From positions 11,005 to 75,004 of the forward strand of contig CALDWI010000043.1 in the NCBI GenBank assembly GCA_937923795.1: 64,000 bases of DNA, read 5' to 3'. The DNA is from an uncultured Collinsella sp. Its GTDB lineage: Bacteria; Actinomycetota; Coriobacteriia; Coriobacteriales; Coriobacteriaceae. Below are positions 53,251 through 62,703 of this stretch, piece by piece. Each line of letters begins with the position of its first letter. The first letter of the stretch is position 1. Position numbers and translations under genes: made by a program. A model generated the notes under the pieces. That model worked only from the letters and a program-made list of their open reading frames with translations, searched no databases and was not told the origin of the DNA.

Positions 53251-53389
53251 TTGCCCGCCGCGTGAGGGGTGTGGGGGTTAAATTTCCTGCTCTACAGTCC
53301 TGCTCACGACGGAGGCCACATTAAGTGGCCTCCTGTTCGTGCGGAACTCGCGATAAACTTAACCCCCACACCCCTCACGCGGCGGGCAA
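53251..53389 (+). repeat. Class A long hairpin element, copy A3
   Basis: The arms 53251-53281 and 53359-53389 pair perfectly over 31 bases. The core at 53282-53358 has the inner stem GGAGGCCAC / GTGGCCTCC, loop ATTAA, and the conserved strands TACAGTCCTGCTC and GTGCGGAACTCGCGAT. The arms share nothing with those of copies A1 and A2. With the palindrome and an AT-rich leader (53400-53490), it fills the 338-base gap before the methyltransferase gene. Confidence 0.88.
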
Positions 53390-53496
53390 CCGTCGTTGGG
53401 CTTATCGCTAACACGATTAAACCGCTTGCATATCGTCTGCTGGCTTGGCACGGTACAATACTTGCAGCTTTAATTCATGAATTAGTGGAGTTATTG

Positions 53497-54945
53497 ATGG
53501 CAGAATCTCGTGCGGAGCGTAGGGCTCGTCGTGCTTTGGTGGAGGCGGTTGAGGGGTCGAAGGAGGAGAAATCTTCTACGAAATCCAAGTCTTCTAAAGC
53601 TGCAAAAAGCAAATCGGCTAAGGGCAAGGCTAAGGCCAAGCGTCCCGGCTCTCGTCGGAACGAGGATAAGGCATCTCAGACTCGCTCCAAGCGCCCGTAT
53701 AAGAATCCGGCTCCGTCTGCGCGCAAGGCCGTTGATCCCAAGTCTCCTTGTTCCATCATGAAAGCTTGCGGTGGGTGTACAGCGCTCAATCGTCCTTATA
53801 AGAAGCAGCTCGCCGCCAAGCAGGCTGCTATGGAGGAGCTTTTTGCTTCGCTTTGTGAGCGTGAAGGCATTGCTGTAGATCCTATTCGTGGTATGGGTGT
53901 CACCCTGGGCGACCCGGGCAAGTATCCTGCGCCGCGTGGCTTTCGTCATAAGGCTGCCACACCGTTTGCTCCTGGTAAGGAGGGTGCTGTCCGCTGCGGC
54001 TTCTTTGAGCGCGGCACGCACAAGATCGTTGCCGTACCCGAGTGTCCTGTCGAGGCGCCGGGCACTCGTCAGATTCTCAACGGCATCGCACGCGAAGCTG
54101 AGCGGTTGCATATTCCCGCCTTTAACGAGGACAAGCATCTGGGCTTGCTCCGCTATGCCGTCGTCCGCTGCGGTTGGCGTACCGACCAGGTCATGGTTAC
54201 GCTCGTGACCGCCCAGCGTGACTTACCGCATGCGCAGGAGTTCTTTGAGGCTGTCGCCGCACTCAATCCGCACATCGTCACCGTCGCCCAAAACATCAAC
54301 GGACGTCCCGGCAACGCCATCCTCGGCGAGGAAACCCGCATTGTATATGGCGCCGAGTGCATGCGCGACCAGCTGCTCGGTTGCGAATTCGATATCTCCC
54401 CCACCGCGTTCTATCAGACCAATCCGCAGCAGACCGAGCTACTCTATCAGCTCGCGATTGACGGCATGGACCTGCAGCAGGGCGACGTACTCATGGATGC
54501 CTATTGCGGTAGCGGAACTATCGGCCTGTGCGCAGCTAAAGATGCCCAGAACAAGGGTATCGGCATTATGCTGCTCGGCGTTGAGCGCAACCCGGCGGGC
54601 ATTGCCGACGCACGTCGCAATGCCGAGCTCAACGGCCTCACCCGCAGCGCCTGGTTTATGGCCGACGATGCGACCGACTATATCCTCGATGCCGCCGACA
54701 ACAACGAACGCGTCGACATTCTTTCCATCGACCCGCCGCGCGCCGGCTCCACGCCCGAGTTCCTCGAAGCTGCCTGCGCGCTTAAGCCGCGCCGCATCAC
54801 CTATATCAGCTGCAACCCCGTAACTCAAGAGCGCGACCTGCATCAGCTCCTCGACGGAGGCTATTGCCTGCTCAAGATCACGCCCGTCGACATGTTCCCT
54901 CACACCGACCACACCGAAACCGTAGCGGTCCTCGAACGCCGCTAA
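53497..54945 (+). CDS. 23S rRNA (uracil-5-)-methyltransferase, RumA/RlmD family
   Basis: The 482-residue enzyme has an N-terminal 80-residue Lys/Ser/Ala-rich basic extension (KSKSSKAAKSKSAKGKAKAK) in place of a TRAM domain. A CxxxxxxCxxC-type cluster (CSIMKACGGC) would hold an iron-sulfur centre. The SAM domain has DAYCGSGTIGL, the IDPPRAG motif and the nucleophile Cys in TYISCNPVTQERDL. Members methylate uracil C5 in 23S rRNA (RlmD/RlmC) or tRNA (TrmA-like); the exact site cannot be told. The ATG at 53497 has GTGGAG upstream. The basic extension is lower in GC than the rest and looks like a late addition. Confidence 0.9.
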   Translation: MAESRAERRARRALVEAVEGSKEEKSSTKSKSSKAAKSKSAKGKAKAKRPGSRRNEDKASQTRSKRPYKNPAPSARKAVDPKSPCSIMKACGGCTALNRPYKKQLAAKQAAMEELFASLCEREGIAVDPIRGMGVTLGDPGKYPAPRGFRHKAATPFAPGKEGAVRCGFFERGTHKIVAVPECPVEAPGTRQILNGIAREAERLHIPAFNEDKHLGLLRYAVVRCGWRTDQVMVTLVTAQRDLPHAQEFFEAVAALNPHIVTVAQNINGRPGNAILGEETRIVYGAECMRDQLLGCEFDISPTAFYQTNPQQTELLYQLAIDGMDLQQGDVLMDAYCGSGTIGLCAAKDAQNKGIGIMLLGVERNPAGIADARRNAELNGLTRSAWFMADDATDYILDAADNNERVDILSIDPPRAGSTPEFLEAACALKPRRITYISCNPVTQERDLHQLLDGGYCLLKITPVDMFPHTDHTETVAVLERR

Positions 54946-54973
54946 CCAACCTCAGTAGATTTTTGGGACAAGA

Positions 54974-55005
54974 AAGGGGGCGACCCGTCTGGGCCGCCCC
55001 CCCCT
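54974..55005. terminator. Bidirectional terminator between the methyltransferase and PHP genes
   Basis: AAGGGGGCGACC / GGCCGCCCCCCCCTT stem with loop CGTCTG, between two convergent genes. An eight-base C run is part of it. Confidence 0.7.
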
Positions 55006-55026
55006 TCGCTTGGTTTATAAATTCCG

Positions 55027-55848
55027 CTACATCCCATTGCGCAGATCACACACGCCGGCTGCCGCCATCTCGCGCAGCAGCGTCTCGCGATCGCGCGTCA
55101 CGATCAGATCCAACGGGAAGTGAATCTCGTCGAGCATCTTGCGAGCGTAATCGAGCTTACCAATTGCCATGCCAATGTGCGCATCGGTCGAAACGCCAAT
55201 GCCCACGCCCAGCTCGGCGCAGCGCTCGGCAATCTTGCGGCATACGGCCCAATGCTCAGTGTCGACACCGTGTTCAAGACTATGGTTGTTGATCTCGATA
55301 ATCTTGTGCTTGGCCTTAGCTGCCAACAGCACCTCGTCGATATCGAACGGCACGCCCGAACGCCCCGTGTGACCCAGCATGAACACCTTGGGGTGCTCCA
55401 GGGCATTGATATACATCTCGGTCGTCTGGGCCAGCGTCGCGCCCTCAGCAATCTGCGGATTATGCACGCTTGCAACCAAATAATCCAAATTACGCGTAAC
55501 CAAATCGAACAGTGAATGCTGACGGCTGTACGAATCGCCGGCGATATCGAGCGTGACAGGGGTGTCCTCGCCAAACAGGCTTCCGTCCAGCGAAACGATA
55601 TCGGCCTCGGCACCACGCAGCACCAGCACGCCGCTCCAAATGCGCGGCCAGATATCCTGGTTGATAAAGAACTGGTAACTGCGCAGGTCATTGGGGCAAG
55701 CCGTAACCATAGAGCTCAAATGGTCGGCAGATCCGAGCACCTGCAGACCACGCTCTGCCGCCCAGTACACATTCTCCTCAATGGTCGAATATGCATGCGC
55801 AGAGAACATCGTATGGGTATGAATGTCACAAGAAAGCAGGTAGGGCAT
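55027..55848 (-). CDS. PHP-domain phosphatase (YcdX-like)
   Basis: A 273-residue metal-dependent phosphoesterase. The PHP metal ligands show as CDIHTHTMFSAHAYS, GSADH, ASVHNPQIAEG, LGHTGR, INNHSLEH and VSTDAHIG, the set typical of YcdX-type trinuclear zinc enzymes. Reported family members dephosphorylate small phosphates; the substrate here is unknown. The start is ATG at 55848, with AAGGAG upstream. It follows the aminotransferase gene on the same strand after about 165 bases that hold a terminator, so it is a separate unit. Confidence 0.88.
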   Translation of the reverse strand: MPYLLSCDIHTHTMFSAHAYSTIEENVYWAAERGLQVLGSADHLSSMVTACPNDLRSYQFFINQDIWPRIWSGVLVLRGAEADIVSLDGSLFGEDTPVTLDIAGDSYSRQHSLFDLVTRNLDYLVASVHNPQIAEGATLAQTTEMYINALEHPKVFMLGHTGRSGVPFDIDEVLLAAKAKHKIIEINNHSLEHGVDTEHWAVCRKIAERCAELGVGIGVSTDAHIGMAIGKLDYARKMLDEIHFPLDLIVTRDRETLLREMAAAGVCDLRNGM

Positions 55849-55950
55849 CAGGTCTCCTTATCTGGCACGGCCGTCGCTTATATTCATTGTACGCATAGCC
55901 TTCGATAGTCGTAAAACCACTCCATCCCAAAGACACAACGTCCATGACAA

Positions 55951-55981
55951 CGGGGTCCGGCTTAACACCAAACCCCGTTTC
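55951..55981 (-). terminator. Terminator of the aminotransferase gene
   Basis: AACGGGGT (55951-55958) pairs with ACCCCGTT (55974-55981) around a 15-base loop. Confidence 0.6.
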
Positions 55982-56013
55982 ACGTAAAACATTGTAGGCA
56001 GAGCGCTTTACTT

Positions 56014-57198
56014 TTAACGATACTCGTCCGCCAACTGTTTCCAAGCGGGTAGCGAATTGACAATCGTTTCGTAGCTCACGCAATAGCCCAGGCGGAACCA
56101 ACCCGGCATACCAAAGCTGTCCGAGGGAACCGCAAGCAACTCATACTTCTTTGCGCGCTCGCAAAACGCATTCGCATCGGGCTCGAGTGCCTTCACCCAC
56201 AGGTAGAAAGCACCGTCCGGCTCAACATAGGTATAGCCGTAGTCCGTCAAAGCATCGGTAAGCGCCGTGCGGTTGCGGGCATAGGCCCCGACATCACTCG
56301 GCTCATCGATGCAATCGATGATCACGCGCTGAAAGAGTGCCGGTGCGCATACAAAACCCAGCGTACGGGCAGCGCCCGCAACAGCCGGCATCAGACGGGC
56401 AGCCTGCGGATTGGTGTTGGGAACCAAGATCCACCCCACGCGCTCACCCGGCAGCGACAGCGACTTGGAATACGAGTAGCACACGATGGTGTGCTCGTAG
56501 ATCGAGGGCGCCCAAGGCACCTCGGCACCGTACACGATCTCGCGGTACGGCTCATCCGAGATGAGCATAATCGGATTCTCGGGATCACGCTGAGCGTTGG
56601 CCTCGCGCAGAACATTGGCCAGTCGCGTCAACGTGTTGCGTGTATATACGGCACCAGTCGGATTGTTGGGCGAGTCGATGATGACGGCAGTCGTCTTATC
56701 GGTAATCGCCTTGAGCACGTTGTCCACGCTCAGCTGGAACGTATCTTCATCGGCGAGCGCCTCAACACACGTACAGCCGGCCTTCTCAATCCAAACGCGA
56801 TACTCCGGAAAGTACGGGGCGATAACAATAACCTCGTCGCCCGGGTTCGTAACGGCGTTGAGCGTGCAGGTGAGCGAAGCCGCGGCACCCACCGTCATAA
56901 AGACGTCCTTACCCTCATAGTTCGTTCCAAAGCGGCGGTTGAGCGATTCGGCGACGGCTGCTCGACATTGCGGCAGGCCCGGAGCGGGGGTGTAGCCGTG
57001 CAACTGGTCACTCGGCAGCTCCAGGGCCTTCTTAATGGACTCCGCCACAGCAGCGGGTGCCGGAACGCTCGGATTGCCCAGCGAAAAATCAAATACGTTT
57101 TCCGCACCGATCTGCGCCTTGCGCTCAAGGCCATAGCTAAAAATCTCACGGATGATGGAGCTTTCCGCACCGCGAGCATACATAGTTTCGTTGATCAT
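56014..57198 (-). CDS. Class I/II PLP-dependent aminotransferase
   Basis: A 394-residue fold-type I aminotransferase. The substrate/PLP motifs include TVGAAASLTCTLNAV, the NNPTGAVYT segment and the Schiff-base Lys in CYSYSKSLSLPGERVGWI, with the phosphate-binding Arg in WFRLGYC. The overall pattern resembles AspC/PatA-type pyridoxal enzymes that act on aspartate, aromatic or branched keto acids; the precise substrate is open. The start at 57198 has AAGGGG upstream; earlier in-frame codons run into a palindrome. It is a single gene, on the same strand as but separate from the PHP gene. No other amino-acid genes are adjacent. Confidence 0.88.
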   Translation of the reverse strand: MINETMYARGAESSIIREIFSYGLERKAQIGAENVFDFSLGNPSVPAPAAVAESIKKALELPSDQLHGYTPAPGLPQCRAAVAESLNRRFGTNYEGKDVFMTVGAAASLTCTLNAVTNPGDEVIVIAPYFPEYRVWIEKAGCTCVEALADEDTFQLSVDNVLKAITDKTTAVIIDSPNNPTGAVYTRNTLTRLANVLREANAQRDPENPIMLISDEPYREIVYGAEVPWAPSIYEHTIVCYSYSKSLSLPGERVGWILVPNTNPQAARLMPAVAGAARTLGFVCAPALFQRVIIDCIDEPSDVGAYARNRTALTDALTDYGYTYVEPDGAFYLWVKALEPDANAFCERAKKYELLAVPSDSFGMPGWFRLGYCVSYETIVNSLPAWKQLADEYR

Positions 57199-57258
57199 CT
57201 GTTCCCCTTTCGCATAGGCGCTATTGTACGCTTTAGTCGGGCAAAGTGCCGCAGCAAT

Positions 57259-57318
57259 GTTGATTGGGGACAGACTTAAATGCGTGAAAACGCTCATTTA
57301 AGTCTGTCCCCAATCAAC
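57259..57318. repeat. Palindrome with GGGGACAGACTTAAATG arms
   Basis: GTTGATTGGGGACAGACTTA and its exact complement (to 57318) surround a short AAATGCGTGAAAACGCTCATTT hinge (itself a hairpin). It lies between the aminotransferase start and the ftsH terminator, and carries the GGGACAG core found in other repeats. Confidence 0.85.
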
Positions 57319-57345
57319 AGGCGGCCCCATATCGCTCAAAAGAAA

Positions 57346-57375
57346 AAGCCTCCGCAGGTTTCCCCGCGGAGGCTT
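57346..57375 (-). terminator. ftsH terminator
   Basis: AAGCCTCCGC / GCGGAGGCTT stem. On the minus strand TTTTCTTTTGAG follows. Confidence 0.85.
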
Positions 57376-57387
57376 TCGCCACAAAGA

Positions 57388-59523
57388 CTATTTGTCGGCG
57401 TCGGTGTCGGCATCGACGACGGCATGGTCATCGTCAGCATCATCGGATGCGGCTTCGGCATCCTCCTGCATGGCCGCCTGCGCAAAGGCCGCGGCATCAG
57501 CCGCCAGCTCCTCCTCGCTCATTCGAGGCACGCGCTTCTTGGTCGGCATGCCGGCCGCCGTGGCATTGCGCTCCTCCTTGGCCGCCAGGATATCGCCCTC
57601 GCGCTCAAGGTAGGCATTCCACTCGTTGTCGAGCAGGGCGTTCACGGCGTCGCCCTCGACGGTCTCGCGCTCAAGCAGCACCTTCGCCATCAGATCGAGC
57701 TGATCGCAACGGGCGTCCAGAATCTCGACCGCACGACGATGGGCCTCACGCATAATGCGCTGAACCTCGATATCGATGCGGCGCGCCGTCTCCTCGGAGT
57801 AATCCTGGTGATCGGCGTAATCGCGACCAAGGAACACCTGATGTTGCGCCTCGCCAAACACTTGCGTGCCCAGCTCCTCGCTCATGCCCAGGCGCGTGAC
57901 CATCTCGCGCGCCATCTTGGTTGCGCGCTCCAGATCGTTGCTCGCGCCCGACGTAATATCATCGCACATGAGCTCCTCGGCAACGCGACCGCCCAAGAAC
58001 ACGGCGAGCTCGTCGAGCATCTCGTTCTTGGTCTTGAGGAAGTGGTCCTCCTGCGGAAGCTGCAGCGTGTAGCCCAGCGCCTGGCCACGGCTGACGATCG
58101 AGATCTTGTGAACCGGATCGGAATGCTCCAAGATGTGGCCCACCAGGGCGTGACCGCTCTCGTGGTAGGCAATCGTGGTGCGCTCGGCCTCGGTCATCAC
58201 GCGACCCTTGCGCTGCGGTCCGGCAATCACGCGCTCCATCGATTCCTCGACCTCGTCCATCGAGATCACGGAACGATGACGGCGAGCGGCCAGCAGCGCA
58301 GACTCGTTGAGCAGATTTGCCAGATCGGCGCCGGTGAAGCCAACGGTCATCTGGGCGAGCTTCTCAAACTTCACGTCCTCGTCCATCGGCTTGTTCTCGG
58401 CATGCACGCGCAAGATCTGCTCGCGGCCCTTCACATCCGGACGGTCGACCGTAACCTGACGGTCAAAACGACCGGGACGCAGCAATGCCGGATCCAGAAT
58501 GTCGGGGCGGTTGGTGGCGGCGATCAGGATGACCGACTCGCTCTCCTCAAAACCGTCCATCTCGACCAGCAGCTGGTTGAGCGTCTGCTCGCGCTCGTCG
58601 TGGCCGCCGCCCAAGCCGGCTCCGCGCTGACGTCCCACGGCATCGATCTCATCGATGAAGATGATCGACGGGGCCTGGGACTTGGCCTCCTTAAAGAGGT
58701 CACGCACACGGCTGGCGCCGACACCTACGAACATCTCGACAAAGTCGGAACCCGAGATGCTAAAGAACGGCACGCCCGCCTCGCCGGCAACGGCCTTGGC
58801 CAGCAGCGTTTTACCGGTGCCCGGAGGGCCAACCAGCAACACGCCACGCGGGATCTTGGCACCCAGCTTGCGATAGCGATCCGGATCGCTCAAAAAGTCA
58901 CGGATCTCCTCGAGCTCCTCGACTGCCTCGTCCACGCCGGCAACGTCTTCAAACTTGACCTTGGGGCGTGTGGCCTCGTTGGTCTTGGCGTTGGTCTTGC
59001 CAAACTGCATGTTCCTGTTGTTGGCGCCCATCATCTGGCGCATAAAGTAGAACATGATGGCGATAAGGGCGATCGTCGGAAGCACACTCATCGCCAAGTC
59101 GCCCCAAAAATCGGGATCGTTGGTGTTGACGATGTACTTGGTATCGGGGTGCTCCGCCATGAGCTCGGCAAGCGAATCGGAGCCGACATAGGTCGAAGAG
59201 AAGCTCTTGAGCTCGCTCGTATCGCCCTTGTCCTTTTTTGTCTTCCAGTAATGACCCGTCACGCTTCCGTCTTGAACCGTATAGGTCAGATCTTCGACGC
59301 GATCCTGCTTGATGGCGCTGACCATCTCGCTCGTCGCGAGCTTAACGGTATTGCTGGAGCTGGCAAAGCCGGAACCCATATTAAAGAAGGCATAGCCCAG
59401 AAGCGCGCAAGCCAAAAGAAAATACAGCCAGCCCGTACGCGTGGGCTTCTTGCCTCCGGGCATCCCCGGGATCTTTGGGTCCCGGGGAATCTGGGAATTG
59501 TTATCGTTACGGTCGTCGGGCAT
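57388..59523 (-). CDS. ftsH: ATP-dependent zinc metalloprotease FtsH
   Basis: The 711-residue membrane protease has a span near residues 31-50, an extracytoplasmic region of about 100 residues and a second span (SVLPTIALIAIMFYFMRQMM). The AAA+ domain shows Walker A GPPGTGKT and Walker B IIFIDEIDAVGRQRGAGLGG, and the zinc site is HESGH. The C-terminus is Ala/Asp-rich and acidic (EDAEAASDDADDDHAVVDAD). FtsH degrades misfolded and regulatory membrane proteins. The gene starts one base after hpt and follows tilS and hpt, the conserved tilS-hpt-ftsH order of many Gram-positive bacteria. That order supports the start site and its identity as the housekeeping copy. Confidence 0.97.
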   Translation of the reverse strand: MPDDRNDNNSQIPRDPKIPGMPGGKKPTRTGWLYFLLACALLGYAFFNMGSGFASSSNTVKLATSEMVSAIKQDRVEDLTYTVQDGSVTGHYWKTKKDKGDTSELKSFSSTYVGSDSLAELMAEHPDTKYIVNTNDPDFWGDLAMSVLPTIALIAIMFYFMRQMMGANNRNMQFGKTNAKTNEATRPKVKFEDVAGVDEAVEELEEIRDFLSDPDRYRKLGAKIPRGVLLVGPPGTGKTLLAKAVAGEAGVPFFSISGSDFVEMFVGVGASRVRDLFKEAKSQAPSIIFIDEIDAVGRQRGAGLGGGHDEREQTLNQLLVEMDGFEESESVILIAATNRPDILDPALLRPGRFDRQVTVDRPDVKGREQILRVHAENKPMDEDVKFEKLAQMTVGFTGADLANLLNESALLAARRHRSVISMDEVEESMERVIAGPQRKGRVMTEAERTTIAYHESGHALVGHILEHSDPVHKISIVSRGQALGYTLQLPQEDHFLKTKNEMLDELAVFLGGRVAEELMCDDITSGASNDLERATKMAREMVTRLGMSEELGTQVFGEAQHQVFLGRDYADHQDYSEETARRIDIEVQRIMREAHRRAVEILDARCDQLDLMAKVLLERETVEGDAVNALLDNEWNAYLEREGDILAAKEERNATAAGMPTKKRVPRMSEEELAADAAAFAQAAMQEDAEAASDDADDDHAVVDADTDADK

Positions 59524-59524
59524 C

Positions 59525-60073
59525 TTACGAATAAACCTCCGGTTTCAAAATGCCCAGATACGGCAGGTTACGATAGCGCTCGGCATAGTCGAGGCCGTAG
59601 CCCACCACAAAGGCATCGGGGCAATGGGTTCCAACATACTTGGGCGTGATGGCCGAGACGCGGTCCTCAACGTCCTTCCACAGGAAGGCGGCGACCTCCA
59701 GAGAAGCGGGCTTGCGGCTCTCGAGGTTCTTCATCAGATACTTGAGCGTCAGACCCGAGTCCAGAATGTCCTCGACGATCAGCACGTCGCGACCACGGAT
59801 GTCGATATCCAGGTCCTTAATGATACGCACGATGCCGGAAGACTTCACGCCGTCGCCGTAGCTCGAAACAGCCATGAAATCGATGTTGGTCGGCAGCTCG
59901 ATCTTGCGCATCAGGTCGCCCATAAAGACCACGGCGCCGCGTAGGACCGCAATCAGCACCAGATCCTTACCCGCATAGTCGCGCGTAATCTCCTCGCCCA
60001 GGCGAGAGACGATACCGTCGATATCCTCCTGCGTAAACAGAACCTTCTCGATATCCGGATGTTGAGAAGCCAT
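59525..60073 (-). CDS. hpt: Hypoxanthine phosphoribosyltransferase
   Basis: The 182-residue enzyme has the PRPP-binding loop VLIVEDILDSGLTLKYL (around residue 98) and the family motif LVLIAVLRGAVVFMGDL. It turns hypoxanthine and guanine into IMP and GMP, salvaging purines. The length matches the bacterial family. In this cluster HprT and TilS are known in Bacillus to act together at ftsH expression; whether that holds here is unknown. The ATG at 60073 has AAAGGG upstream. The gene is one base from ftsH and 148 bases from tilS. Confidence 0.95.
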   Translation of the reverse strand: MASQHPDIEKVLFTQEDIDGIVSRLGEEITRDYAGKDLVLIAVLRGAVVFMGDLMRKIELPTNIDFMAVSSYGDGVKSSGIVRIIKDLDIDIRGRDVLIVEDILDSGLTLKYLMKNLESRKPASLEVAAFLWKDVEDRVSAITPKYVGTHCPDAFVVGYGLDYAERYRNLPYLGILKPEVYS

Positions 60074-60221
60074 GACAACCCTTTCTTGTGCTTAATCGCC
60101 CACACACCGCCGTATGGACGCGAACTTCACATTTTAGCAGCGCACGGGGAATATTTTCCAGCCCGTACGCCATCAGCGCGGGAATACCGTCAACGTCGCA
60201 CAGAATAGTAGGCGTGGAACG

Positions 60222-61763
60222 CTATTCCGCATCGACCACACGAAGCAGATATGCCACGCGCGTTGCGGCCGTGCACTTAAAACGCTCGTCCGCGCGAACT
60301 CCGGCGACCCACACCACGGCACCCCCCGGCGCCGTCCTCACCATGGGCACGCCGGCGCGCTCGGAAACGGGAATGCGAGCCTCACCTAGCAAGTCGGATA
60401 CTTTCTTGCTTCGGCCACTCATCCCTAACGGGCACATCACGTCTCCCGGTGCGGGACCGTCCACCCACAGGCGCGCCAATCGCGCCTCGACAGGGATCTT
60501 GCCACGCGAGCCCGCCAGGATCCGCTCACTATCGCTGTCGGCAAAACCCAAGGCAGCCGCGTCTACCAAAGCTGTCACTTCCCCGGCAGCCGCAAGCTCA
60601 CGGGCGCGGCGCACGATATCGCATCCCGGCTCAACGGCTATTGGTTCTGTGACCAGCATACGTCCCCCGCCCAACGGCAAACGACCGGGCACGGTAACCC
60701 AGTCCGCGACCAGGCCCTCGCGAGCCACCGGCGCCTTAAACGCCAGCATGCCAAACTCAATGCGTGCGTCAATCCCCGCCGGAAGCGTGACCGAGCCGGC
60801 GCCCTCGGCAACGCAGGAAAGGACTCGCTCCACATGTCGCATCTCTGGACGAGCATCCGGATCGATGCGCTTAATCGCCAGTCGCACGATGCGCCGCGCG
60901 ATTACCACCTCGGCCGCAGCAAGGCGCCTGGCATCGAGTACCAGCGCGCCCGCTGCCTCTTTGCGCAAACAGCTTCGAAACGCCTGTGCCGAAAGCTGAG
61001 ACAAAAACGCGTCCTCATCGCCTAAGATCTCGCAGGCGGCGCCAATCGTCTTGCAGACGCTCGCGTTGCGCTGCGCCACCACCGGCATCACTCGATGGCG
61101 CACGTAGTTTCGCAGATACGAGATGTCCTCATTGCTCTCGTCTTCACGCCACGGCTGACCATGTACCTGCAGATAGCCCACCAGCTCGCCGTGAGTCAGG
61201 TCGAGCAAGGGACGCACCACGATATTCCTCCGGCGAGGAATGCTCGATAGGCCAGCGGGCCCCGAACCCTTAATCGCGTTCATCAAAAACGTTTCCGCGC
61301 GATCCGAAGACGTGTGCGCGGTGCAGATACGAGCCGCCGTTCGCGGTGCCCCCGTCTGGGCGCAGAGCTCGCGAACATACCTTCGCGCCGCGGCATAGCG
61401 CACCTCGCGGGCAGCCGCCTCGATATTGCCCGATTCATCATCAAAATAGGCATGCTCAACACACAGCGGTAGACCATATTGCGCGCAGAGCTCACGCACG
61501 AAGGCCTCGTCGCCATCGGATGCCTCGCCGCGCAGATGATGGTTCACATGCAGCACGTGCAGTCGCTCGCGCGCGATGGGGGCCACACCACGCCCATCCA
61601 GAATATCCAACTTTGATGTGCACGCCATAAGGAGCAAAGCCGTCGAGTCCGCACCACCTGATACCATGAGCACCACGGGGGCAGCCGTCCGCCGCGTTGC
61701 CAAGGCTTTATCATCAGCCCACGATGCAGCATGGTGTCCATAATGCTGAGATACCGTTGGCAT
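60222..61763 (-). CDS. tilS: tRNA(Ile)-lysidine synthetase
   Basis: A 513-residue enzyme with the PP-loop SGGADSTALL at about residues 35-44, which activates C34 of tRNA-Ile(CAU) with ATP and joins lysine, so that it reads AUA. HHLRGEASDGDEAFV and RYAAARRYV are typical of TilS. The C-terminal 250 residues carry the TilS tRNA-binding domains (GMSGRSKKVSDLLGEARIP). The ATG at 61763 has GGAGGAAG upstream. It is divergent from the YycJ-like gene by 48 bases and starts the tilS-hpt-ftsH unit. The length is slightly above the usual 430-480. Confidence 0.95.
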   Translation of the reverse strand: MPTVSQHYGHHAASWADDKALATRRTAAPVVLMVSGGADSTALLLMACTSKLDILDGRGVAPIARERLHVLHVNHHLRGEASDGDEAFVRELCAQYGLPLCVEHAYFDDESGNIEAAAREVRYAAARRYVRELCAQTGAPRTAARICTAHTSSDRAETFLMNAIKGSGPAGLSSIPRRRNIVVRPLLDLTHGELVGYLQVHGQPWREDESNEDISYLRNYVRHRVMPVVAQRNASVCKTIGAACEILGDEDAFLSQLSAQAFRSCLRKEAAGALVLDARRLAAAEVVIARRIVRLAIKRIDPDARPEMRHVERVLSCVAEGAGSVTLPAGIDARIEFGMLAFKAPVAREGLVADWVTVPGRLPLGGGRMLVTEPIAVEPGCDIVRRARELAAAGEVTALVDAAALGFADSDSERILAGSRGKIPVEARLARLWVDGPAPGDVMCPLGMSGRSKKVSDLLGEARIPVSERAGVPMVRTAPGGAVVWVAGVRADERFKCTAATRVAYLLRVVDAE

Positions 61764-61811
61764 TTGCTTCCTCCTCTATTCGTTCGCACTCATTGTATCC
61801 TTTGGAATCTT

Positions 61812-62621
61812 ATGTCTCGTCTGCACCTTCATATCCTCGGCAGTGGCTCTAAAGGCAACTGCGCACTCATCGAGGGCCCGCAGGGGCTCATTATGGTCGA
61901 TGACGGACTGTCTCGCCGCGAGACATTAAAGCGCATGGCAGAACTGGGGCTCTCGACAGACAACGTCTCGGCTCTTCTCATTACTCATGAGCATAGCGAT
62001 CACATCAAGGGCCTCGATGTCTGGTGCAAGCACTGGCACGGCCCCCTCTTTGCCAGCAGGGACACTCTTTCGAACAAAGAAAATCTTTCACATCTGCCTG
62101 TCGAGGAATTCGATCCCGGCGACGCCCTATCCATTGCCGGCATCCACGTGCAAACCTACTCAACATCACACGATGTCATCAATCCAGTCGGCTATCGATT
62201 CGACACCCTCGATGATTCCATCGGCTTTGCCACCGACACCGGAGAGCTATCGAGCCAAGCCATGAACACCCTCAAAGATTGTCGAGTCCTCGCGCTCGAA
62301 AGCAACCACGATGTGACCATGCTGCGCGAGGGAGAATATCCCCGCTTTCTTCAGGAGCGCATCCTGTCTGCAAGGGGACACCTCTCCAACGGCCAAGCCG
62401 CCGAAGCCGCGCGCGAACTTGTTACCGATCGCACCGAACAGCTCATTGCCATGCATATCAGCCAAGACAACAATCGTCCGAGCCTTACCGTCAAAAGCTA
62501 TGCCAAAGCTCTGGCCGCAACCCTGGATGACGAGCTCGGCAGTTCCGCCACCCTTCTCCAAGGATCGCGAAAACTCTCGATACGCCCCGCAAGCCAGTAT
62601 CGGCCAGCAACCATTCAATAG
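61812..62621 (+). CDS. Metallo-beta-lactamase-fold hydrolase, YycJ/WalJ-like
   Basis: The 269-residue protein has the MBL motif THEHSDHIKGL (metal ligands His, His, Asp, His) and the early GSGSKGNCALIEG, with FATDTGEL and RGHLSNGQAAEAARE downstream, the pattern of YycJ/WalJ proteins. In Firmicutes these are thought to be 5'-3' exonucleases or to influence cell-wall and DNA repair processes; the role here is not established. The start at 61812 has a weak ribosome site (TTGGA), and the gene faces tilS across 48 bases that must hold both promoters. An Ala-rich helix precedes the C-terminus. Confidence 0.9.
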   Translation: MSRLHLHILGSGSKGNCALIEGPQGLIMVDDGLSRRETLKRMAELGLSTDNVSALLITHEHSDHIKGLDVWCKHWHGPLFASRDTLSNKENLSHLPVEEFDPGDALSIAGIHVQTYSTSHDVINPVGYRFDTLDDSIGFATDTGELSSQAMNTLKDCRVLALESNHDVTMLREGEYPRFLQERILSARGHLSNGQAAEAARELVTDRTEQLIAMHISQDNNRPSLTVKSYAKALAATLDDELGSSATLLQGSRKLSIRPASQYRPATIQ

Positions 62622-62635
62622 ACTGTCCTAAACAG

Positions 62636-62671
62636 CAAAAGGGGCCGGGAATCGCTTCCCAGCCCCTTTTG
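62636..62671. terminator. Bidirectional terminator between the YycJ-like and hsp20 genes
   Basis: CAAAAGGGGC / GCCCCTTTTG outer stem with a CGGGAA/TTCCCA inner part. TTGTCTTTT follows on the plus strand. Confidence 0.85.
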
Positions 62672-62703
62672 TTGTCTTTTAATAGCGAAGAACACCAACG
62701 AAG

